This document shows positions 28,670 through 36,399 of a stretch of 64,000 nucleotides of DNA, piece after piece. The stretch's first letter is position 1; each line of letters starts with the position of its first letter. Origin of the DNA: Rhodoferax sp. (GTDB taxonomy: Bacteria > Pseudomonadota > Gammaproteobacteria > Burkholderiales > Burkholderiaceae_C); NCBI RefSeq assembly GCF_013297935.1, contig NZ_JAAFIX010000004.1, positions 1 to 64,000 of the forward strand, written 5' to 3'. The translations under genes were made by a program, and so were the position numbers. Under the pieces are notes generated by a model. It was not told where the DNA came from and searched no databases. It worked only from the letters and a program-made list of their open reading frames with translations.

Positions 28670-29800
28670 ATGCTGCTGACCCAAGACCAGGAAATGATCC
28701 GCGACGCGGTGCGCGATTTCGCCCAAGCCGAGCTGTGGCCGAATGCCGCGAAGTGGGACAAAGAGCACACCTTCCCCAAAGCCGCGCACCAAGGCTTGGC
28801 CGCCCTGGGCGCCTACGGCATTTGCGTGCCCGAAGAACTTGGCGGCGCGGGGCTGGACTACGTGACCCTGGCGCTGGTGCTGGAAGAAATTGCGGCCGGC
28901 GACGGTGGCACCAGCACCGTGATCAGCGTGACCAACTGCCCGGTCAACGCCATCCTGATGAAGTTCGGCAACGCGCAGCAAAAAAAGCAGTGGCTGGAGC
29001 CGCTGGCCCAGGGCCGGATGCTGGGCGCTTTTTGCCTGACCGAGCCGCATGTGGGCAGCGATGCCTCCAGCCTGCGTACTACGGCGGTGAAAGAGTGCGA
29101 TGAGTACGTCATCAATGGCGTCAAGCAGTTCATCACCAGTGGTAAACATGGTGACGTGGCCATCGTCATCGCGGTGACTGACAAAGGCGCGGGCAAGAAG
29201 GGCATGAGCGCCTTTCTGGTGCCCACCAACGCGCCGGGCTACGTGGTCGCGCGCTTGGAAGACAAGCTGGGCCAGCACAGCAGCGACACCGCGCAAATCA
29301 ACTTCGATAACTGCCGTATTCCTGCCGAAAACTTGATCGGCAAAGAAGGCGAGGGCTACGGCATCGCACTCGGTGGCCTGGAAGGCGGGCGCATTGGCAT
29401 TGCCGCGCAAAGCGTGGGCATGGCCCGCAGCGCGTTCGACGTGGCGGTCGCCTACGCCAAAGACCGCCAGAGCTTCGGCCAGCCCATCTTCAACCACCAG
29501 GCCGTGGGTTTTCGCTTGGCCGAGTGCGCCACGCAACTTGAGGCCGCGCGCCAGCTCATCTGGCACGCTGCGGCGCTGCGCGATGCCGGTCGCCCCTGCC
29601 TGAAAGAAGCCGCCATGGCCAAACTGTTTGCCAGCGAGATGGCCGAGCGGGTGTGCAGCGCCGCCATCCAGACCCTGGGCGGCTACGGTTATGTGAGCGA
29701 CTTCCCTGTCGAGCGCATCTACCGCGACGTGCGTGTGTGCCAGATTTACGAAGGCACCAGCGACGTGCAAAAAATCATCATCCAGCGCGCGCTGGCTTGA
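28670..29800 (+). CDS. Acyl-CoA dehydrogenase (short-chain type)
   Basis: A 376-residue FAD enzyme. CLTEPHVGSDAS and FITSG form the flavin and substrate site, and the catalytic Glu is at the C-terminal position (CQIYEGTSDVQKIIIQRAL). This separates it from LiuA. Its position within the leucine cluster suggests a branched or short-chain acyl-CoA substrate. The ribosome site GAGAGAGAC precedes the ATG. The MBL gene follows after 5 bases. Confidence 0.92.
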   Translation: MLLTQDQEMIRDAVRDFAQAELWPNAAKWDKEHTFPKAAHQGLAALGAYGICVPEELGGAGLDYVTLALVLEEIAAGDGGTSTVISVTNCPVNAILMKFGNAQQKKQWLEPLAQGRMLGAFCLTEPHVGSDASSLRTTAVKECDEYVINGVKQFITSGKHGDVAIVIAVTDKGAGKKGMSAFLVPTNAPGYVVARLEDKLGQHSSDTAQINFDNCRIPAENLIGKEGEGYGIALGGLEGGRIGIAAQSVGMARSAFDVAVAYAKDRQSFGQPIFNHQAVGFRLAECATQLEAARQLIWHAAALRDAGRPCLKEAAMAKLFASEMAERVCSAAIQTLGGYGYVSDFPVERIYRDVRVCQIYEGTSDVQKIIIQRALA

Positions 29801-29805
29801 GCTCC

Positions 29806-30723
29806 ATGGCGCACGCACTGCCTCCCGGCGTCACCGTCTTCGAGCGGGGCTGGCTGTCCAGCAACAACATCCTGATCCAGGGCGAGGGCGGCACCGCGCT
29901 TATCGACAGCGGTTACTGCACCCATGCCGAGCAGACGCTGGCGCTGGTGGACTCGGCGCTGCAAGGCAGGTCCTTGGACTTGCTGCTCAACACCCATTTG
30001 CACAGCGACCATTGCGGAGGCAATGCCGCGCTCCAAGTGCGCTACCCCGAGATGGAAACGCATATTCCACCGGGGCACGCTGACTTTGTGCGCGTGTGGG
30101 ACGCCCATGCCCTGAGCTACACACCCACGGGTCAACAGTGTCCGCGCTTTCAGTTGAGTGCCACACTGCAGCCGGGCGCCGACATGCGCTTAGGCGACCT
30201 GCAGTGGCAAGTGCACGCAGCTCCCGGCCACGACCCGCACTCGGTCATCTTGTTTGAACCGGCGAGCCGCACGATGGTGTCGGCCGACGCGTTGTGGGAA
30301 AAAGGTTTTGGTGTGGTCTTCCCCGAGCTCGATGGCGACGATGCGTTCGACGAAGTGGCCGCCACGCTGGACGTGATCGAGCGGCTGAACCCCGCCACCG
30401 TCATCCCGGGGCATGGAGCGCCCTTCACGGAGGCTGCGCAGGCTATTGCCTATGCCCGCCAGCGACTGAACGGCTTTGTGCAAAACCCCACCAAGCATTT
30501 GCAGTACGCGGCCAAGGTGCTGCTCAAGTTCAAGCTGCTCGAAGCCCGCCACCTGCCTCTGCCCGCGCTCATCGCCTGGGCGCGCAATACCAGCTACTTC
30601 AGCCACACTTTCGAACAACACGTTGCCGGCGCCACCTTGGAAGAGGCTACGCAGCAACTGGTGCAGGACCTGGTGCGCTCCGGTGCTGCAAGGTTGCAAG
30701 ACGGCGTGGTGTTTGACGCCTGA
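29806..30723 (+). CDS. Metallo-beta-lactamase-fold hydrolase
   Basis: A 305-residue protein. The metal motif is NTHLHSDHCGGN (HxHxDH), with further ligands in AAPGHDPHSVI, a VSADALWEKGFG segment and IPGHGAPF. The C-terminal 80 residues are helical, as in the LACTB2-like/glyoxalase II-like group, where they may bind CoA or RNA. Being tightly linked to acyl-CoA genes suggests a thioesterase, but this is inferred. The start is taken at MAHALPPGVTVFERGW. Confidence 0.87.
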   Translation: MAHALPPGVTVFERGWLSSNNILIQGEGGTALIDSGYCTHAEQTLALVDSALQGRSLDLLLNTHLHSDHCGGNAALQVRYPEMETHIPPGHADFVRVWDAHALSYTPTGQQCPRFQLSATLQPGADMRLGDLQWQVHAAPGHDPHSVILFEPASRTMVSADALWEKGFGVVFPELDGDDAFDEVAATLDVIERLNPATVIPGHGAPFTEAAQAIAYARQRLNGFVQNPTKHLQYAAKVLLKFKLLEARHLPLPALIAWARNTSYFSHTFEQHVAGATLEEATQQLVQDLVRSGAARLQDGVVFDA

Positions 30724-30740
30724 CACTCAAGGAGACTCAC

Positions 30741-31163
30741 ATGCCGATTACCAAAAGTTCCCGCGCCCTGGTGGACGAAGCCATGGCGCAAGTCACCAGC
30801 TACAGCGTGGCCGAAGTGCAGGCCCGCTTGCACGACCCGCAGGTGCAGATCGTGGACATTCGCGATATCCGCGAGCTGAACGACGGCACCGTGGTGGGCG
30901 CCTTCCATGCGCCGCGCGGCATGCTGGAGTTTTGGGTAGACCCCGAGTCGCCGTACCACAAGCCCTTGTTTGCCGATGAGTCCAAAGAGTTCATCTTGTT
31001 TTGCGGTGCGGGTTGGCGCAGTGCGCTGGCCGCCAAGGCCTTGCAAGATATGGGCATGACCAACGTGGCCCACATCGACGGGGGCTGGGGCGAATGGGTT
31101 AAGGCCGGTGCGCCCACGGAAACCCTGGAGCAACAAAAGGCCCGCCGCCAAGCCAAGGGCTGA
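30741..31163 (+). CDS. Rhodanese-domain sulfurtransferase-like protein
   Basis: A 140-residue single rhodanese domain. The active-site loop is FCGAGWRSALAAKAL with the catalytic Cys; VQIVDIRDIRELNDGTVVGAFHAPRG is the N-terminal rhodanese signature. It is probably cytoplasmic. The ribosome site AAGGAGA is strong. The sulfur acceptor is unknown. Confidence 0.9.
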   Translation: MPITKSSRALVDEAMAQVTSYSVAEVQARLHDPQVQIVDIRDIRELNDGTVVGAFHAPRGMLEFWVDPESPYHKPLFADESKEFILFCGAGWRSALAAKALQDMGMTNVAHIDGGWGEWVKAGAPTETLEQQKARRQAKG

Positions 31164-31199
31164 AGCCGCCCGAAGCCGGCGGCCTGCCAAAGTCGAGGC

Positions 31200-31619
31200 A
31201 TGATCGAGGGCATGACGCCCTTTGTGATGACCGACGCCTGCCCTTGCGGCCGGCAACAACAGAAAAAACCCATTCCCTTCAGTCAATGCTGCGGCCGCTG
31301 GCTGGAGACCGTGTTCCCCGCGCTTGACGCCGATTGCCTGATGCGCAGCCGCTACTGCGCCTTTGTGCTGGAGCGTGCGCCCTACCTGCTCAAAACTTGG
31401 CACGCCAGCCACCGCCCCGCCAGCATTGAATTCGACCCCGGCGTCAAATGGCTGGGCTTGGAAGTGCGCAGCCACACGGTGCTAGATGCTACCCACGCAG
31501 AAGTAGAGTTCGTCGCCCGCCAGAAGCCGGTAAGTGGTCCGGCTGTGCGCCTGCATGAGCGCAGCCGCTTTGTGCTGGAGAGCGGCCACTGGCTGTATGT
31601 GGATGGAGATGCCCTGTGA
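31200..31619 (+). CDS. ychJ: YchJ-family protein (SEC-C-like)
   Basis: A 139-residue UPF0225/YchJ protein. The N-terminal zinc-binding motif ACPCGRQQQKKPIPFSQCCG and LMRSRYCAFV are diagnostic, as is the C-terminal VEFVARQ. A second in-frame ATG at 31212 is equally possible as a start. Its function is unknown; only one SEC-C-like motif is present. The stop overlaps the GTG of the next gene. Confidence 0.85.
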   Translation: MIEGMTPFVMTDACPCGRQQQKKPIPFSQCCGRWLETVFPALDADCLMRSRYCAFVLERAPYLLKTWHASHRPASIEFDPGVKWLGLEVRSHTVLDATHAEVEFVARQKPVSGPAVRLHERSRFVLESGHWLYVDGDAL

Positions 31620-32269
31620 AATTTGAAGCCATATTGTTTGACTGCGACGGCGTGCTGGTGGACAGCGAGCCGATTACCAATGGCGTGCTGCGCGACATGC
31701 TGGCCGAGCAGGGCTGGCACATGAGTGTGCAGGCGTGTATGGATTTTTTTGTGGGCAAGGCTGTGATCGACGAGCGCGCCCGCATCGAGGCCGAAACCGG
31801 CAAACCACTCACACCGGAGTGGATGGCCGATTTTCGCACCCGCCGCAATGCCGCGCTCATGGCGCAGGTGCAGGCCATACCGCAAGCGCTGGAGGCGGTA
31901 GCCGCCATCCATGCCGGTTTCGGCGGCCGGATCGCCTGCGCCTCGGGCGCCGACCTGCCCAAGGTGCTGATGCAAATGGGCAAAACCGGCCTGCTGCCGT
32001 ACTTTGAAGGCCGGGTGTTCAGCGGCCACGATTTCCCCCGCTCCAAACCCCACCCCGACGTGTACCTGGCTGCTGCGGCCGCCTTGGGCGCGGACCCCAA
32101 GCGCTGCGCAGTGGTCGAAGACACGGTAACCGGCGTCACCGCCGGCGTGGCGGCCGGTGCCACCGTGTTTGGCTATGCGCCGCAAGGCGATGGGCGCGCC
32201 TTGCTGGATACCGGGGCGGTGCAGGTGTTTCACACCATGGGCGCGCTGCCCGGCCTACTCATCGGCTGA
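31616..32269 (+). CDS. HAD-superfamily phosphatase (beta-phosphoglucomutase/phosphoglycolate phosphatase-like)
   Basis: A 217-residue HAD-IA enzyme with GTG start overlapping ychJ. Motif I is LFDCDGVLVDSEP, motif II RIACASGAD, motif III SKPHPDVYLAAAAALG and motif IV CAVVEDTVTGVTAGVAAG. The cap is helical. The substrate is probably a small sugar phosphate. Its end overlaps the convergent araC gene by 15 bases. Confidence 0.9.
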   Translation: MKFEAILFDCDGVLVDSEPITNGVLRDMLAEQGWHMSVQACMDFFVGKAVIDERARIEAETGKPLTPEWMADFRTRRNAALMAQVQAIPQALEAVAAIHAGFGGRIACASGADLPKVLMQMGKTGLLPYFEGRVFSGHDFPRSKPHPDVYLAAAAALGADPKRCAVVEDTVTGVTAGVAAGATVFGYAPQGDGRALLDTGAVQVFHTMGALPGLLIG

Positions 32270-33418
32270 TCGCACCGGGCCGATCGGGGCGGGCGAGGCC
32301 TTGCGCCGGAACTCGGCTGGCGTTTGCCCGGTCCAGCCCTTGAAGGCGCGGATAAAACTTTTCTCATTCTGAAAACCCGCGGCCTCTGCGACTTGCTTGA
32401 CCGGTTTGCGGCTGCGTAAGAGCAGCTCGGTGGCGCGGTGGTGGCGCACCTCGTCTTTGAGGGCTTGCAGGGTGGTGCCTTCTTCGTGGAGCTGGCGGTG
32501 CAGAGTGCGGGGGGACACGTTCAGCAGACGGGCCAGTGCCTCGGCGCTGTGGGTGTCTCGGGGCTGCTGCACGAGCAGCTGCCGCACCTGTTGCACCAGC
32601 AACCGGTCGCGCCGGTAGTGCAACACGGTCAGGGGCAGGGCGTTTTGCAGCATGTGTTGCAGCGCCTTTTCATCGCGCCGCAGCGGGAGTTGTAGGTACT
32701 TTGCATCAAAAAAGATAGCGCCCTGCGCTTGCAGGAAGCGGGCTGGGCCGGGAAAAAGCACTGCATACGCCTCTGCGTGAGGTGGCGGCTCAAACGGGAA
32801 GTGGGTTTGCAACAGGGTGATGCGTGAGTCAATGAGCCACGAGGCCACGCCCAGCACATTGCGTAGCACGGAGACCATGCATAACTCGCGGAACGGCTCG
32901 GGGATGCCCGTGTCTGTGGGCAGGACAAGGGCGTGGGGCCTTTGCTCCGTGTCCCCCGCCCGCTTTGCGGGCTCCTCCTTGACCTGCGCAAAGCCCCCAC
33001 GCCCTTGTCCTGCTGTGGCCGAGTTCTCTGTGAGCGTGATGCCGGCTACATCGCCAGCGACGCTCAGCGTGAGGGTGATGTCGGGTGCAATCAGGCCGTG
33101 GTGGCGGCACCAGCGGCTCAGGGCTACATAGAGGGTGGGCGCCGAAATCGAGGCGCGCGCCAGCATGCCGTAGCTACCCCAGGGCAGGCGGCGGCTGAAC
33201 CAGCCTAGGGCTTCGTCGTCCAGCTCGCGCATGGCGGCTCCTGACAGGCGCTCCATCTGCCCGGCGGTAATACGGGCATTGGCCTGCTGTAACTGCTCTG
33301 GCGCAATCTGCGCCTGTGCCAGAGCGCCAGACGGGTCTTTGCCGTAGTGCGCATAGGCCTGCACCATCGCTCGTGCAAAGGCCATGGGGGTGAGGGCGGG
33401 AGCGGTGGTGGGTGGCAT
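32255..33418 (-). CDS. AraC-family regulator carrying a repeat-derived insertion
   Basis: A 387-residue regulator. The N-terminal effector domain resembles the arabinose-binding-like domain of the OruR/ArgR-type AraC group; the C-terminal HTH pair is NVSPRTLHRQLHEEGTTLQ and VAEAAGFQNEKSFIRAFKGWTGQTPAEFR. The start is taken at MPPTTAPALTP; 13 codons further upstream are open. Residues about 140-170 ([31 protein letters not shown]) are encoded by palindromic element A2 and interrupt the effector domain. It is divergent from liuB and may regulate it. Confidence 0.88.
   Translation of the reverse strand: MPPTTAPALTPMAFARAMVQAYAHYGKDPSGALAQAQIAPEQLQQANARITAGQMERLSGAAMRELDDEALGWFSRRLPWGSYGMLARASISAPTLYVALSRWCRHHGLIAPDITLTLSVAGDVAGITLTENSATAGQGRGGFAQVKEEPAKRAGDTEQRPHALVLPTDTGIPEPFRELCMVSVLRNVLGVASWLIDSRITLLQTHFPFEPPPHAEAYAVLFPGPARFLQAQGAIFFDAKYLQLPLRRDEKALQHMLQNALPLTVLHYRRDRLLVQQVRQLLVQQPRDTHSAEALARLLNVSPRTLHRQLHEEGTTLQALKDEVRHHRATELLLRSRKPVKQVAEAAGFQNEKSFIRAFKGWTGQTPAEFRRKASPAPIGPVRSADE
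32921..33012 (-). repeat. Palindromic element A2 (core A) inside the araC gene
   Basis: Arms of 25 bp: CAGGACAAGGGCGTGGGG plus CCTTTGC (32921-32945) against its complement at 32988-33012, matching at 24 of 25. The core (32943-32989) is the exact reverse complement of the thiG core, 47 of 47. On the coding strand it is read in the same direction and frame as in thiG. Confidence 0.85.
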
Positions 33419-33478
33419 GTCTGCAGTGTGCCAAAAAATGTGGTGCTTATGGCGCAATTTGCAACCTCACAAGGGGCT

Positions 33479-33506
33479 GCATTGTTGGCAGCCCACCGCA
33501 CAATGC
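33479..33506. promoter_or_regulatory. Candidate operator between araC and liuB
   Basis: GCATTGT and ACAATGC form a perfect 7-bp inverted repeat with a 14-bp spacer, in the 113-bp divergent gap. It could bind the AraC-type regulator or overlap the liuB promoter. This is only a candidate. Confidence 0.3.
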
Positions 33507-33531
33507 CAGTTGACTGTTCAACCCTGACCGG

Positions 33532-35163
33532 ATGCGCCCCATGACGATGCTGGAATCCCAACTCAACCCGCGTTCTGCCGACTTTGCGGCCAATGCTGCC
33601 GCCATGCGCGCGCTGGTCGCCGACCTGAATGCCAAAATCGACAAAGCGTCGCTCGGCGGTGGGGACGCAGCCCGCGCCAAACACACGGCCCGCGGCAAGC
33701 TGCTGCCCCGTGACCGCGTGGGAATGTTGCTGGACCCCGGCACACCTTTCCTCGAACTCTCGCCCTTGGCCGCGCTGGCCATGTACCCCGACCGCGACGG
33801 CAGCGACAGCGCGCCCTGCGCCGGGGTGATTGCCGGCATCGGCCGCGTATCGGGTGTGGACTGCATGATTGTCTGCAACGACGCCACGGTGAAGGGCGGC
33901 ACCTACTACCCGCTCACCGTCAAAAAACACCTGCGCGCCCAAGAGGTTGCCGCACAAAACAACCTGCCTTGCATCTATCTGGTGGACTCGGGTGGTGCCA
34001 ACCTGCCCAACCAGGACGAGGTGTTTCCTGACCGCGACCACTTCGGCCGCATCTTCTTCAACCAAGCCAATATGAGTGCGCAGGGCATTGCGCAAATTGC
34101 CGTGGTGATGGGCAGTTGCACGGCAGGCGGCGCCTATGTGCCGGCGATGAGCGACGAGACCATCATCGTCAAAAACCAGGGCACCATCTTTCTGGGTGGC
34201 CCCCCGCTGGTAAAAGCCGCGACCGGCGAGGTGGTAACCGCCGAAGACCTGGGCGGTGGCGATGTGCACACACGCCTCTCTGGCGTGGCCGACCACTTGG
34301 CGCAGAACGATCTGCATGCGCTCTCATTGGCGCGCGAAGCCATTGCGCATTTGAATAAAAACAAGGCTCCAGCCCCAGAATTACGGGCGGCGGTAGCTCC
34401 TAAATATGTAGCAGAAGAGTTGTACGGAGTCATCCCTACCGACACCCGCAAGCCTTTCGATGTGCGCGAAATCATTGCTCGCATCGTTGATGGTTCGGAG
34501 CTGCATGAGTTCAAGCCTCGATATGGCGCCACGCTGGTCTGCGGCTTTGCCCATGTGGAGGGAATGCCGGTGGGCATCATCGCCAACAACGGCATTTTGT
34601 TCAGCGAGTCGGCGCTCAAGGGCGCGCACTTTATTGAGCTGTGCTGCCAGCGCAAGATTCCGCTGGTGTTCTTGCAGAACATCACCGGCTTTATGGTCGG
34701 CCGCAAGTACGAGAACGAAGGCATCGCCCGCAACGGCGCCAAGATGGTCACCGCCGTCGCCACTGCACAAGTGCCCAAGTTCACCATCATCATCGGCGGC
34801 AGCTTCGGCGCCGGCAACTACGGCATGTGCGGCCGCGCCTACAGCCCCCGTTTCTTGTGGATGTGGCCGAATGCGCGCATTTCGGTCATGGGTGGCGAGC
34901 AGGCAGCCAGCGTGCTGGCCACCGTGAAGCGCGATGGTATTGAGGGCAAGGGCGGCAACTGGAGCGCGGAGGAGGAGGAAGCCTTCAAAGCCCCCATCCG
35001 CCAGCAATACGAAGAACAGGGCCACCCCTATTTCGCCACCGCCCGCTTGTGGGACGACGGCATCATCGACCCCGCCGATACCCGCCGCGTGCTGGCGCTG
35101 GGCCTCAGCGCGTCGCTCAATGCGCCCATTCCCGAGACTAAATTCGGCGTATTCCGCATGTAA
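33532..35163 (+). CDS. liuB: Methylcrotonyl-CoA carboxylase, carboxyltransferase subunit
   Basis: A 543-residue carboxyltransferase (two crotonase-fold lobes). [22 protein letters not shown] is the usual MCC-beta start (cited as LNPRSADF). Substrate and biotin sites include [20 protein letters not shown]-type, [31 protein letters not shown] and [20 protein letters not shown] segments. It carboxylates 3-methylcrotonyl-CoA with LiuD. ATGs at codons 1, 4 and 6 are all possible starts. A family-C repeat lies in a variable segment ([19 protein letters not shown]). Confidence 0.94.
   Translation: MRPMTMLESQLNPRSADFAANAAAMRALVADLNAKIDKASLGGGDAARAKHTARGKLLPRDRVGMLLDPGTPFLELSPLAALAMYPDRDGSDSAPCAGVIAGIGRVSGVDCMIVCNDATVKGGTYYPLTVKKHLRAQEVAAQNNLPCIYLVDSGGANLPNQDEVFPDRDHFGRIFFNQANMSAQGIAQIAVVMGSCTAGGAYVPAMSDETIIVKNQGTIFLGGPPLVKAATGEVVTAEDLGGGDVHTRLSGVADHLAQNDLHALSLAREAIAHLNKNKAPAPELRAAVAPKYVAEELYGVIPTDTRKPFDVREIIARIVDGSELHEFKPRYGATLVCGFAHVEGMPVGIIANNGILFSESALKGAHFIELCCQRKIPLVFLQNITGFMVGRKYENEGIARNGAKMVTAVATAQVPKFTIIIGGSFGAGNYGMCGRAYSPRFLWMWPNARISVMGGEQAASVLATVKRDGIEGKGGNWSAEEEEAFKAPIRQQYEEQGHPYFATARLWDDGIIDPADTRRVLALGLSASLNAPIPETKFGVFRM
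34365..34411 (+). repeat. Family-C dispersed repeat inside liuB (C9)
   Basis: GGCTCCAGCCCCAGAATTAC..AGCTCCTAAATATGTAG, 47 bases in frame, similar to the copy at 8820-8866. It lies in the linker between the two carboxyltransferase lobes, by estimate. Confidence 0.65.
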
Positions 35164-35181
35164 TGTTGAAAGGGGACAGCG

Positions 35182-36363
35182 ATGCGTATTCGTCATTGGT
35201 TTGCCATAGCAAGTTTGAGTGCATCTGTCTGGATGCCCTGTGCGCAAGCGCAAACCGCGACTGCGGCCGCAGCGGCGCCTGCCGAAGTGCTGGCTAAGGA
35301 TATGCGCGAGGAAATCGTGCGCATCCCCGTCACAGTCAAAGACATGTACGGGCGGCAGGAAACCCGCAATGTGGCCATCACCATTTTTCGTCCGCCGGGT
35401 GAGGGGCCTTTTCCTTTGCTGGTTTTCAACCACGGGCGGTCCGTTGCTGCCAAGCGAGCTCAGCAAGGCCGCAACCGGCCGGAAGTAGCCGCCCGCTATT
35501 TCACGGCCAAGGGCTTTGTGGTGCTGGCGCCCACTCGCATCGGTTACTGGGAAACCTATGGTGATTTCGATCCTGAGACATCGGGTGGGTCTTGTAGTGG
35601 CATGCAGGTGGAAGGCATGTCCATCGCTGCGTCGGATCAAGTACTCGCTACTGTGGAGTTCGCCAAAACCTTGCCCTATGTCGATGCCAGTCGCTGGGTG
35701 GTTGCAGGCCAGTCTGTGGGCGGGCTGACTACGGTGGCTACCGTCGGGCGTGCTCCGGCCGGTTTGGTGGCGGGAATCAACTTTGCCGGCGGAACCGGCG
35801 GTGACCCGGACAACAAGCCGGGTAACCCGTGCCGTCCGCAAGCCATAGAAAGCTACTGGGGCAGCCTTGCCAAGCAGGCCAAGGTGCCCATGCTGTGGAT
35901 GTACTGGCAGAACGACAAGTTCTGGGGCCCGGATGTTCCCAAGACGTGGCACAAGGCCTGGTTGGCGGGCGGCGGCAAGGCGGACTTTGTGGCTTTTGGC
36001 CCCTCCGGGGAAGATGGCCACAACGGCCTGAACGCCGACATGGACCATTGGTTACCCGTTACGGATGAATTCTTGTCCTGCCTCGGGTTCACCAAGCCGG
36101 GCATCGTGAGCCGCCCTCCCGCCAGCGGGTTTACAGATATCAATGACGTGGCCAAAGTGCCGGTGAGTGCCGCCAGTCAAGCGAACTACCAGCGCTTCCT
36201 GGGCTTGGCCTTGCCGCGCGCATTTGCAGTCAGCGACCGCGGTGGGTGGGGCTCATCGACCGGCGACTACGCCGTGGGGCGGGCCATCGGCAACTGTCAG
36301 CGGTTTGGTGCTAACTGCAAGCTCTACGCCGTGGACAACGACGTAGTCTGGATCGGCAAGTAA
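35182..36363 (+). CDS. Exported alpha/beta hydrolase (dienelactone-hydrolase-like)
   Basis: A 393-residue protein with an N-terminal signal peptide (IASLSASVWMPCAQAQ, cleavage after AQA). The nucleophile elbow is VAGQSVGGLTTVA, the oxyanion region FNHGRS; an acid and a His probably lie in WMYWQNDKFWGP and GEDGHNGLN. It is most like periplasmic dienelactone-hydrolase-type proteins of unknown substrate. Its export and slightly lower GC content make it an outsider between liuB and liuD, from which it is separated by 18 and 36 bases. Confidence 0.82.
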   Translation: MRIRHWFAIASLSASVWMPCAQAQTATAAAAAPAEVLAKDMREEIVRIPVTVKDMYGRQETRNVAITIFRPPGEGPFPLLVFNHGRSVAAKRAQQGRNRPEVAARYFTAKGFVVLAPTRIGYWETYGDFDPETSGGSCSGMQVEGMSIAASDQVLATVEFAKTLPYVDASRWVVAGQSVGGLTTVATVGRAPAGLVAGINFAGGTGGDPDNKPGNPCRPQAIESYWGSLAKQAKVPMLWMYWQNDKFWGPDVPKTWHKAWLAGGGKADFVAFGPSGEDGHNGLNADMDHWLPVTDEFLSCLGFTKPGIVSRPPASGFTDINDVAKVPVSAASQANYQRFLGLALPRAFAVSDRGGWGSSTGDYAVGRAIGNCQRFGANCKLYAVDNDVVWIGK

Positions 36364-36399
36364 AGGCGCCGGGCGCGCTCCATTTTTCAAAGAAATCCT

